DNA from: JABAAW01 sp965216605
Lineage (GTDB): Bacteria > Pseudomonadota > Alphaproteobacteria > JABAAW01
Length of the DNA: 64,000 nucleotides
Reading direction: 5' to 3'
Assembly: GCA_965216605.1 (NCBI GenBank)
Contig: CBDCGG010000002.1
Location: 1,561,167 to 1,625,166, forward strand
A model generated the notes under the pieces. That model ran no database searches, was not told the DNA's origin, and saw only the letters and a program-made list of their open reading frames with translations. The position numbers and the translations under genes are program-made. This document shows positions 59,801 through 64,000 of this stretch, one piece after another; position 1 is the first letter of the stretch, and each line of letters opens with the position of its first letter.

Positions 59801-62800
59801 GATTGACCTTAACACCGACAGCACCGCTACCAGTTCCGCTGCTCGCCGCCGCACCAGCATAGGATGCCGTGTCCGCACCCCTGCCGCCAACAAGACTATC
59901 TGCGCCCGCACCGCCCTCCAGCATGTCGCTGCCCCCGCCGCCGTAGAGGGCGTCTGCGCCCGCATCGCCGAACAATTTGTCGTTGCCCACGCCGCCGAAG
60001 ATGAAGTCGTTGCCCCCACCGCCCCGAAGCGTGTCGCTGCCTCCAAGACCGAAGAGACGATCGATATCCGTGCTGCCCGTTAACTCGTCGGCGCTATTTG
60101 CGCCCACCATAAAGCTTCTATGGGCAGACTGGATAGTCGAGCCACCTAGCTCCGATACGAAAAAATTGCCCAGCGGCGACTGATCCTCACCGCTGTACAG
60201 TAAGAAGCGCCCATGCTCGTAGGCAGACTCCAGAATCGTCACGGTGTCGCTACCTTGCCCGATAATCACATCGCCATTGGCAGCGCGCCTGACAGAGATA
60301 GCTAGAGGATCATCCACATACAGCAGGGAGATCGAATTCCTATCTGTTCCCTCTTCGGATACGATGGTGTCTGCGCCGTGTCCCGCATCAAAGTAATAGG
60401 TGTCAATGCCAGCACCACCCGCCAGCATGTCGTTGCCCGCGCCGCCATAGATGTAGTCGACACCTGAGCCGCCGAAGATCCTGTCGTTGCCCGCGCCGCC
60501 ATAGAGGCGGTCGCTGTCATCGCCGCCTTCAAGCCTATCGTTACCTATACCGCCGTAGAGATTGTCCTCGCCCGCGTCGCCTTCCAGAACATCGTTGCCC
60601 GCATAGCCGAACAGCAAGTCATTCTCGACCGTACCCTCAAGTTTGCCAGAACCCACATCGTCACTATTCGTGCCGATGTACAACTTGTCCAAAGTCTTGG
60701 GCGCGTCGTCTGGTCCGTATTCTATGGTGTACTGACTAGCCTTGTAGGCACTAGCCCTTATCGTAACGGAGTTGCTACCTTGCCTGATAATCAAATCGCC
60801 ATCGGCATTGCGCGAGAAGTCAAAGCTGCCAAGACCCGTCGCTTGGTGGAATCTCAGCGTGCCGCCGTCCGTATCACCTCGGATAACATCATTGCCATAG
60901 TCGCCACCGAACACATAGAGGTCTGCGCCCAGCCCGCCTACAAGGATATCATCGCCCTCGTCGCCTTGGAGACTATCTGCCCCCAGCCCGCCGACGAGGA
61001 TATCGTCGCCCTCGTCGCCTTGGAGTCCATCTGCGCCATCGCCGCCGTCGAGTCTGTTGCCTTGCGCATCGCCTCTGAGTATGTCAGCGTGATCCGAACC
61101 TATGATGTTCTGGATGCTACCCGGATTAACGATGAAGTCGTCATCAGCGTCTCCGTCGTCGAATAAGCCACCGCCAAGACTACCAGCGATGTGGACAACG
61201 ACCCCCGCACCAGAGCCTCCGTAGCTGATCGTATTGATACCTGAGCCGCCGTCGAACCTGTCGCCGCCCGCGCCGCCTTCGAGGATATCGTTACCAGCGC
61301 CGCCTAACAGCAAGTCCCTTAGGTTCGTGCCGACAAGTTTCGTCGTATCCGTATTATCATTCAAGTTCGTGCCGAGCGTCAGTTTGCCCAAAGTCACGGG
61401 CGCGGAGTCTGCTCCGTATTGTATGGTGTATTTCCCCGCCTCGTAGCTAGCAGCTTTTATCGTAACAGAGTTGCTACCTTGCCTGATAATCACATCGCCA
61501 TCGGCATTGCGCGAGAAATCAAAGCTGCCACGACCCGTCGCTTGGTTGAATCTCAGCGTGCCGCCGCCGCCGTCGCTTCCTTGGATGGTGTCTGCGCCCC
61601 AGTTTCCGCTAAAGATATAGAGATCTGCGCCATCGCCGCCGAAGAGGATATCGTTGCCCGCGCCGCCTACAAGGGTGTCGTCGCCATCGCCGCCGACGAG
61701 CCTGTCGTTGCCGCCCTTTCCGTAGAGCTTGTTGGCTTCTGTATTACCTACCAGACGGTCGACTAACATTGAGCCAATGACATTTTCGATAGCATGGTAT
61801 GTATCTCCCTCAGCCTCGTCTCCTATACCTGTAGCACCAAGATTGACCGTGACACCAAGACCGTTCTTGTCGGTGTCCGTGGAGCGCTCGTAGCTTACGG
61901 TGTCTTCGCCTGTGCCGCCGTCAAGGCGATCGGCACCTGCGCCGCCATACAGAAAATCATCATCATTACCGCCGTAGAGATCGTCGTTGCCATCACCGCC
62001 GTAGAGACGGTCGTTGCCGCGGAATCCCCTAAGTAAATCGTTGCCCGCGCCTCCAGAAAAGAGGTCTACCTGATTTGCAAGGATGTCAGCATCGCTAATT
62101 GGGGATGCCGGAGTGCTCGTCCGCTGGTCATCGGACGTGTTTGCATAAAGTGTATTTGCACCCTCCACACCCACGAGCAATATGTTATCTGTACTTTTAG
62201 GCGCACTAATTGCTGTATCGATGTCTGCTATTCTCAGCTTGCCGAGAAAGGTGTTTTCTGCTCCGTAGTGTATGGAGTAGCGATCGTTGGCGAAGGCAGC
62301 CGCCGCAATTGTCACGGAGTTATCGCCCACCGAGATGGTCACATCGCCACCGCTCGTCGGGCGCGAGAAGGTAAAGTCGCCAAGGTCTTTCGCTGATTTA
62401 AAATACAGATTGCCGCTGTCCCTATTGCTTGAGATGGTGTCCGCGCCAAACTCCCCTTCAAAGACATAGGTATCCGTACCAACTACGCCTGCCAAGATGT
62501 CGTTGCCCGCGCCGCCTACCATCGTGTCGTCGCCCAAGCTGCCGTGGAGGTAATCGTCGCCCGCGCCGCCGTAGAGATCGTCGTTACCCGAGCTGCCGTA
62601 GAGGTTGTCGCTGCCCGCGCCGCCGTAGATGATGTCGTCACCAGGTCCGGCATCTACCTGGTCATCACCTACTAAGCCATATAACACCTGCCTCCCATCA
62701 AAGCCGAGGAAGTTGCTGTCAATGCCGTTCGTGCCGAGTAACAACGTACTCGTCGTTTCAGCAATCCCGCTGTATTCTATGGTGTAGCGACCATTCGCGA

Positions 62801-64000
62801 AGGAAGCCGCCTCAATTGTCACGGAGCCGCCGCCAGTCGAGATGGTCACATCGCCATTGCTCGCGCGCGAAGCGAAGAAGTCTCCAGGGTCGTCTACATA
62901 GTCAAACCGCAACTTGCCGCCATCCGTATCGCCTCGGATGATGTCGTTGCCGTGTCCTGCGGCAAAGATATAGGTATCTGCACCCGTACCGCCTACAAGT
63001 ATGTCGTTGTCCGCGCCGCCGGTGAGGGTGTCGGCACCCGCATTGCCTCGCAAAATATCGTCTCCCGCGCCGCCCTGAAGCGTATCGCCCCCGTCGCCGC
63101 CGACGAGGAGGTCGTCGCCACCTTCGCCGTAGAGCTTGTCGATGTCATCGCCGCCGAAGATCCTGTCGTTGCCATCGCCGCCGTAGAGATTGTCGATGTC
63201 ATCGCCGCCGAAGATCCTATCGTTGCCATCGCCGCCGTAGAGGAGGTCTCTCCCCCCATCGCCGTAGATGGTGTCGTCACCCGCTCTGCCGTAGAGGTTG
63301 TCGCCGTCATCGCCGCCTTCCAGCCTGTCGTTGCCATCGCCGCCGTCGAGGTAGTCTTCCCCCCCCTCGCCGTAGAGATTGTCATCGCCCAAGCCGCCGT
63401 AGAGTCGGTCGAAACCCATGCCACCGTAGAGAACGTCGTTGTCCCCATCGCCGTAGAGGTAGTCGCTGCCATCGCCGCCGTAGATAAGGTCGTCCCCCCC
63501 CCCGCCAACGATATTGTCATGACCCCCGTCGCCATAGAGGCGGTCGGTACCGCCCGCACCCACGATGCGGTCGTCGCCGCCTGCACCCCTGATGTCAGCC
63601 TCTTCCCCTGAGGCTAGCAGCAAGTCTCCGCCCTCTGTGCCTTCTAGCGTGCCAGAGCCTTGAACGCCGGCATATAAGGTCAAACCCAGATTTATGCCTG
63701 AGCTGTGTTGCATTATGTATCTCGCGTCGGCGAGTCCACCCTGAACGATAACGGAGACGTCACCGACCGCAACCTTGATATCCCTGCCGCCGTTGACGCG
63801 CGACACTACGTAATCGTTAATATTTCCTGCTGTTGCAGAATCAGAGAATACCAAAATGCCGCCGTCGCTATCGCCTAGAATCGTGTCATGGCCATTGCCA
63901 CTATTAAAGTAATAGGTATCCGCTCCTGCGCCGCCTACAAGTATGTCGTTGCCTACGCGACCACCAATATAATCGTTGCCACCGAGACCCACGACCCCCG
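44859..64000 (-). CDS. Giant RTX calcium-binding repeat protein, C-terminal part (>6,370 aa, runs off window end)
   Basis: The frame is open to the last base of the window, where it already reads as RTX repeat (GLGGNDYIGG), so the true start lies beyond 64,000. The visible ~6,380 residues have the same design as the neighbour: blocks of nonapeptides alternate with about 27 beta modules (Y(V/A)FEGNYGNDIIQGDTDGG ... YTIQYGA). Long uninterrupted nonapeptide runs occur near 57.4-57.9 kb and 63.0-63.5 kb. A recurring GINTISYRGSDASVGVSVEI / IQNIIGS element is special to this gene. The last ~115 residues (LRFDGASYTAEDFADTS ... ANEFWHGLT) match the first giant protein. With the neighbour it forms a tandem same-strand pair. 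Cell-surface or secreted, calcium-dependent structure is inferred; no catalytic domain is in the visible part. Confidence 0.92.
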   Translation of the reverse strand, partial: GVVGLGGNDYIGGRVGNDILVGGAGADTYYFNSGNGHDTILGDSDGGILVFSDSATAGNINDYVVSRVNGGRDIKVAVGDVSVIVQGGLADARYIMQHSSGINLGLTLYAGVQGSGTLEGTEGGDLLLASGEEADIRGAGGDDRIVGAGGTDRLYGDGGHDNIVGGGGDDLIYGGDGSDYLYGDGDNDVLYGGMGFDRLYGGLGDDNLYGEGGEDYLDGGDGNDRLEGGDDGDNLYGRAGDDTIYGDGGRDLLYGGDGNDRIFGGDDIDNLYGGDGNDRIFGGDDIDKLYGEGGDDLLVGGDGGDTLQGGAGDDILRGNAGADTLTGGADNDILVGGTGADTYIFAAGHGNDIIRGDTDGGKLRFDYVDDPGDFFASRASNGDVTISTGGGSVTIEAASFANGRYTIEYSGIAETTSTLLLGTNGIDSNFLGFDGRQVLYGLVGDDQVDAGPGDDIIYGGAGSDNLYGSSGNDDLYGGAGDDYLHGSLGDDTMVGGAGNDILAGVVGTDTYVFEGEFGADTISSNRDSGNLYFKSAKDLGDFTFSRPTSGGDVTISVGDNSVTIAAAAFANDRYSIHYGAENTFLGKLRIADIDTAISAPKSTDNILLVGVEGANTLYANTSDDQRTSTPASPISDADILANQVDLFSGGAGNDLLRGFRGNDRLYGGDGNDDLYGGNDDDFLYGGAGADRLDGGTGEDTVSYERSTDTDKNGLGVTVNLGATGIGDEAEGDTYHAIENVIGSMLVDRLVGNTEANKLYGKGGNDRLVGGDGDDTLVGGAGNDILFGGDGADLYIFSGNWGADTIQGSDGGGGTLRFNQATGRGSFDFSRNADGDVIIRQGSNSVTIKAASYEAGKYTIQYGADSAPVTLGKLTLGTNLNDNTDTTKLVGTNLRDLLLGGAGNDILEGGAGGDRFDGGSGINTISYGGSGAGVVVHIAGSLGGGLFDDGDADDDFIVNPGSIQNIIGSDHADILRGDAQGNRLDGGDGADGLQGDEGDDILVGGLGADSLQGDEGDDILVGGLGADLYVFGGDYGNDVIRGDTDGGTLRFHQATGLGSFDFSRNADGDLIIRQGSNSVTIRASAYKASQYTIEYGPDDAPKTLDKLYIGTNSDDVGSGKLEGTVENDLLFGYAGNDVLEGDAGEDNLYGGIGNDRLEGGDDSDRLYGGAGNDRIFGGSGVDYIYGGAGNDMLAGGAGIDTYYFDAGHGADTIVSEEGTDRNSISLLYVDDPLAISVRRAANGDVIIGQGSDTVTILESAYEHGRFLLYSGEDQSPLGNFFVSELGGSTIQSAHRSFMVGANSADELTGSTDIDRLFGLGGSDTLRGGGGNDFIFGGVGNDKLFGDAGADALYGGGGSDMLEGGAGADSLVGGRGADTASYAGAAASSGTGSGAVGVKVNLHTGVGELGDAAGDTFLGIENIQGSGHKDTLIGNALANVLTGGGGADRLEGGRGMDTLVGGAGEDIYVFERFGRADIIRGDTDGGKLYFKDAVGLESFSISRNGNGDVFIGVGDDSVTIEDASFVNNNYDLHYGSGDTLLGALAVGTVGDDNTDTTKLVGTSGADTMFGLAGNDILEGGGNADTLYGGVGLDMLVGEAGADKLYGGVGDDTLDGGDDDDMLVGGLGDDILIGGGGTDTYVFRGIWGEDTIRSESDAGSELHFVDVGGIGQIQFSYEGAHLRLTIGDNSVLLENYADGRFKIFIGAEKTELGSLYVAKGDTLNGSGVAEWIVGTDGGNTLRGGGGNDILDGRVGNDNLHGDAGADKLYGGVGNDNLYGGGDADSLYGGVGDDRLEGGDGDDRLVGGVGVDRLEGGDGADMLVGGVGNDILLGGGGADTYVFAGNYGEDIVTDDGGTLYFPAASSFAALGLSHITNTDGGVDLIARQGGNSVRIKGYIEGAFNLSYGVGDARMDFGKLTLGTRGSDAELVGTDGVDVLLGLAGNDVLEGGAGADLLIGGGGEDTVSYASSGDTEDNGVDEFGVQIAPGNNIGVMVDLATGTGSGEHAEGDTLIGIENLIGSNSYINTLRGNDGVNKLTGGGVRDNLYGAGGNDIIRGQAGNDRLFGGDGDDTLVGGAGNDILFGGGGVDRLEGGVGNDFLYGDDGDDFLYGEDGNDRLYGGGGVDRLLGGVGNDTLEGGDGVDRLVGGVGDDELYGGDGVDTLMGGAGDDKLYGGDGVDTLMGGAGDDTLRGGAGRDILIGGAGEDTYLLGGADGHDIIRGDQNDAEGVITNILFLSDSAGALAGSSGSYLTIVRAGDTVRISVNSIFFGAQIDGARERNDVFDIASVTIENFVDGRYEILTGSVSNPFSRGRLFILEGNAGEELKFTAEAGEHNEYIIGAASDDTISGLAGADTLYGGAGDDELIGGEGNDELFGESGNDILRAGAGTYNLLRGGEGSDHLYAGDDSGARMEGDEGNDFLYGGAGRDDMRGGAGNDMFYASATKDRIEGGAGSNGGIDTVSYENSADIGGTNGAADGKGVTLDLSVKDSGFSFASGDDTDGLKDIENLIGTARSDTFTGDAKANVLRGLAGDDILKGNRGNDRLVGGDGADTLVGGAGNDTLVGGTGADTLEGGVGNDILVGGLGADIYVFSGNWGEDIIRGDADGGTLNFKDKADLAGLSFTHTEANGLQTLVVRLGGNSITVQNFGAGFDISLGTGSDLKILGQLNFGTGSFEGTGEADLLVGSASNDQISGGADGDILRGEAGNDILEGELGNDDLYGGAGNDRLIGDVGNDRLYGGDGNDFLQGGDNGDQFDGGAGINTISYRGSDASVGVSVEISKNNGAGLFARGDAFGDSIVAAGTIQNIIGSSGNDFLAGNAGVNRLVGEDGADTLYGLGGNDILAGGLGADIYAFEGNYGNDIIQGDTDGGTLRFINATGLDSFDFSRNADGDVLIRQGSNSVTIRAAAYEAGIYTIQHGASNAPVTLGKLYFVTDSFEGTGEADLLVGSASNDQISGGGGGDNLYGDIGNDILEGELGNDNLYGGAGNDRLFGGDGNDDLYGGDGNDFLQGGGNSDQFDGGAGINTISYRGSDASVGVSVDLSKNNGAGLFARGDAAGDSIVAANTIQNIIGSSGGDFLAGNAGVNRLVGEDGADTLYGLGGNDILAGGLGADIYAFEGNYGNDIIQGDTDGGTLRFINATGIGNFGFSRNADGDVLIEHGSNSVTIRAGAYKAGIYTIQHGASNAPKTLGKLYLGTNGNENTDTTKLVGTDVGDLMFGLGGVDILEGGLGNDILGGGAGNDRLFGYVGNDELYGGDGNDFLQGGDNGDKFDGGAGINTISYADYTVATGIAANLNTNTFARGYALGDNIVAAGTIQNIIGSGGTDELTGDAQNNRLVGGLGNDTLEGGLGNDTLVGGLGADIYVFSGNWGEDIIRGDADGGTLNFKDKADLAGLSFTHTEANGLQTLVVRLGGNSITVQNFGAGFDISLGTGSALKILGQLNFGTGSFEGTGEADLLVGSAGNDQISGGADGDILRGEAGNDILEGELGNDDLYGGAGNDRLFGDVGNDNLYGGDGNDFLQGGGNSDQFDGGAGINTISYRGSNASIGVSVDLSKNNGAGLFARGDAAGDSIVAANTIQNIIGSSGGDFLAGNAGVNRLVGEDGADTLYGLGGNDILAGGLGADIYAFEGNYGNDIIQGDTDGGTLRFINATGIGNFGFSRNADGDVLIEHGSNSVTIRAGAYKAGIYTIQHGASNAPKTLGKLYLGTNGNENTDTTKLVGTDVGDLMFGLGGVDILEGGLGNDILGGGADNDRLFGDVGNDELYGGDGNDFLQGGDNGDKFDGGAGINTISYADYTVATGIAANLNTNTFARGYALGDNIVAAGTIQNIIGSGGTDELTGDAQNNRLVGGLGDDTLEGGLGNDTLVGGLGADIYVFNGNWGEDIIRGDADGGTLNFKDKADLAGLSFAHTVANGLQTLVVRLGGNSITVQNFGAGFDISLGTGSALKILGQLSIVTGSFEGTGEADLLVGGADNDEISGGEGNDNLYGGANNDRLFGGLGDDTLVGGDGNDFLQGGDNGDKFDGGAGINTISYRGSDASVGVSVEISKNNGAGLFARGDAFGDSIVAAGTIQNIIGSSGNDFLAGNAGVNRLVGEDGADTLYGLGGNDILAGGLGADIYVFEGNYGNDVIQGDTDGGILRFINATGIGNFGFSRNADGDVLIEHGSNSVTIRAGAYKAGIYTIQYGADSSPVTLGKLYLGTNGNDNTDTTKLVGTDVGDLMFGLGGVDILEGGLGNDILGGGADNDRLFGDVGNDELYGGDGNDFLQGGDNGDKFDGGAGINTISYADYTVATGIAANLNTNTFARGYALGDSIVAAGTIQNIIGSGGTDELTGDAQNNRLVGGLGDDTLEGGLGNDTLVGGLGADIYVFNGNWGEDIIRGDADGGTLNFKDKADLAGLSFAHTVANGLQTLVVRLGGNSITVQNFGAGFDISLGTGSALKILGQLSIVTGSFEGTGEADLLVGGADNDEISGGEGNDNLYGGANNDRLFGGLGDDTLVGGDGNDILQGGDNGDKFDGGAGINTISYADYTVATGIAANLNTNTFARGYALGDSIVAANTIQNIVGSGGTDELTGDAQNNRLVGGLGDDTLEGGLGNDILVGGLGADIYVFGGDYGNDVIQGDADGGILRFINATGIGNFDFSRDADGDVLIEHGSNSVTIRAGAYKAGIYTIQYGADSSPVTLGKLYLGTNGNDNTDTTKLVGTDVGDLMFGLGGDDILEGGLGNDILHGGAGNDRLFGGAGTDELYGGAGNDFFQGGGNGDKFDGGAGINTISYRGSDASVGVSVEIGKNNGAGLFARGDAAGDSIVAVGTVQNIIGSSGDDFLAGSAGVNRLVGEDGADTLYGLGGNDILVGGAGADLYVFGGDYGNDVIQGDADGGILRFIDATGFDSFDFSRDTDGDVLIEHGSNSVTIMASAYKAGIYTIQHGANDAPVTLGKLYLGTNGNDNTDTTKIVGTDVGDLMFGFGGDDLLQGGLGADRLEGGAGNDELEGGLGADLYVFSGNYGSDIIQSDADGGRLIFTDAVGLDGFTFFRADNNDVVIMHGSNSVTIRAGAYADDRYTIELGSTFMGKLKYSTGSFVGTDDRDLLVGGAGNDEIDGGLGDDILFGGEGDDNLDGGAGDNILFGGEGDDTLIGGDDIDRLFGGDGNDSLEGDRGDDVLFGGDGNDTLDGGRGDDVLFGGDGNDTFFGFHGADTFEGGAGADIFYGGSGSDTISYASSDAAVSVNLLDSTFSGGHAQGDTLSSLTKVENIRGSVYGDTLTGDTAENELRGGGGDDALRGGEGNDKLYGGVGNDELYGGNGNDGLYGGVGGDTLRGGAGNDILEGGAGVDTYIFAGDYGTDTIQGDQNDAAGGVNNLYFRDASRSSLYIEQESDGDIRIGTGGGSVTIAAASFADGRYQVFYGSENTLLGTLLLPTIDSNDEVIGTDGDDFLLGLAGGHTYRGYEGNDILYGGAGNDNLYGDIGNDILYGGAGNDSLYGDIGNDILYGGAGNDTLVGGEGNDILEGGDGNDIIKGGDGSDTVSYASSNAAVSVNLKTNSVSGTNSHATGDTISGIENAIGSKFGDTLRGSNGNNKLYGGAGDDTIIGGDGNDILNGGAGADTYVFEKYYSPSNEHDRIQGDEADAAGTINKIYLRPLIGTQEFFVRRESNGDVVITINNGQTITIDAASYADGRYQIHYGTSNTLATVLSFSAFPLVNGVITGDETNNFFLGRAGGHEYRGLGGNDTIVGGGGDDILRGGDGDDILRGGAGDDILEGGLGADIFFGGAGIDTLTYENSKAGVNIGLNGAVSYSGDPKVESSGDLVDNNDIEILIGSAFNDRLRAHATNGSTIQGLAGDDDIYGGFGNDILDGGEGRDIYYFYGAHGTDIIQGEQGSLETNFLIFKIWIGQSSFFSIDREADGDVRIDTGGGNSVTIKADAFNNGGNFNWRYEAGVDGSKKTVGYLQFNTPNEDGVIEGGNNKDFLIGSAGSQTLRGLGGDDYIYGGAGEDTLVGGTGVDRLGGGEGIDNYIFNNGDGTDYIYEQAGESNLYFKDIYDFDQFSFSTVNFKYGFGSGSVTQARLHYGSDSVTFVRDANDPVLFVDGRYNIYYGANDKLLGSLIYNSDTGTNEADFIIGDDTDETLLGKGGADTLLGKGGADEISGDAGNDRLYGGAGTDTLYGGEGNDVLIGGADGDKFRGGAGIDVLSYAGYDVEAGISANLGTNEFARGDAAGDSLLANHGIENLIGSGGNDELTGNDGDNVIRGGAGNDQLEGSLGNDRLVGGAGVDTYVFSVGDGTDTVVDTASEVMTLRFDGASYTAEDFADTSNFARVGNNLEITIDKDAADGIDDKVIIENAYDSNDGTGTGNSAFTINIEYGSGNSFTQVADANEFWHGLT
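49530..56240. repeat. Higher-order repeats (about 0.72-0.79 kb, paired into ~1.48 kb) in the second RTX gene
   Basis: The marker GATGTT(C/T)TG(A/G)A(T/A)GGT followed by GCAGCAACGAT recurs near 49547, 50307, 51029, 51776, 52511, 53259, 54047, 54795 and 55584. Two alternating unit types give a dimer period close to 1.48 kb. The stretch 50,497-51,230 is repeated almost base for base at offset 1,482 (51,979-52,712). Confidence 0.85.

Noticed and set aside
45300..63620. Plus- and other-frame open frames opposite the second RTX gene
   Set aside because: Same explanation as for the first RTX gene: repeat-driven open antisense frames.

Overview
The window looks like a chromosomal segment from an alphaproteobacterium. 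The evidence is a fused ispDF gene, a trkA-dat pair, a short CtaA-type heme A synthase, sucA-sucB, a fused TAXI-type TRAP permease and a moderately high-GC coding style. The lineage below class level cannot be fixed from this sequence. The left 27 kb is mostly single-copy metabolic DNA. The right 36 kb is almost entirely two giant calcium-binding-repeat (RTX) genes.

Left part, 0-15.4 kb. Two tandem family-2 glycosyltransferases (the first cut by the window edge) lie head-to-head with alanine dehydrogenase (ald). ispDF is divergent from a trkA-dat-HAD phosphatase run that ends at a strong hairpin terminator. A small lipoprotein gene then precedes sucA and sucB (2-oxoglutarate dehydrogenase E1 and E2), prfB (release factor 2, with its programmed +1 frameshift intact) and an orphan two-domain iron-type ABC permease.

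Middle, 15.4-24.2 kb, minus strand. This is a compact catabolic block: two near-duplicate TAXI-type binding proteins, a fused TRAP permease, a class III aminotransferase, a beta-keto acid cleavage enzyme (BKACE/DUF849), a zinc alcohol dehydrogenase and a CDP-alcohol phosphatidyltransferase. The layout suggests import of an organic acid or amine, transamination, C-C cleavage with acetyl-CoA, and aldehyde/alcohol oxidation. The substrate is unknown. A lone flagellar hook-type gene (flgE-like), ctaA and tRNA-Glu(TTC) follow.

Transition, 27.1-28.2 kb. This AT-rich, gene-poor stretch holds a 32-codon glycine-rich microgene with its own sigma70-like promoter, a perfect Shine-Dalgarno and twin hairpins. 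It also holds a decayed open frame whose end resembles the C-terminus of TniB transposition ATPases. Short direct repeats flank that frame. I read it as a worn mobile-element scar beside a tRNA.

Right part, 28.2-64 kb, minus strand. One complete gene encodes 5,276 aa and a second, cut by the window end, encodes more than 6,370 aa. Both are built almost wholly from blocks of GGxGxDxLx nonapeptides alternating with a roughly 75-residue beta-type module, and both end in nearly the same ~115-residue tail, probably a type I secretion signal. Much of the DNA consists of near-identical 0.7-1.7 kb higher-order repeats. No secretion apparatus is in view. Short tandem and palindromic repeats are frequent outside these genes too, some in coding sequence.
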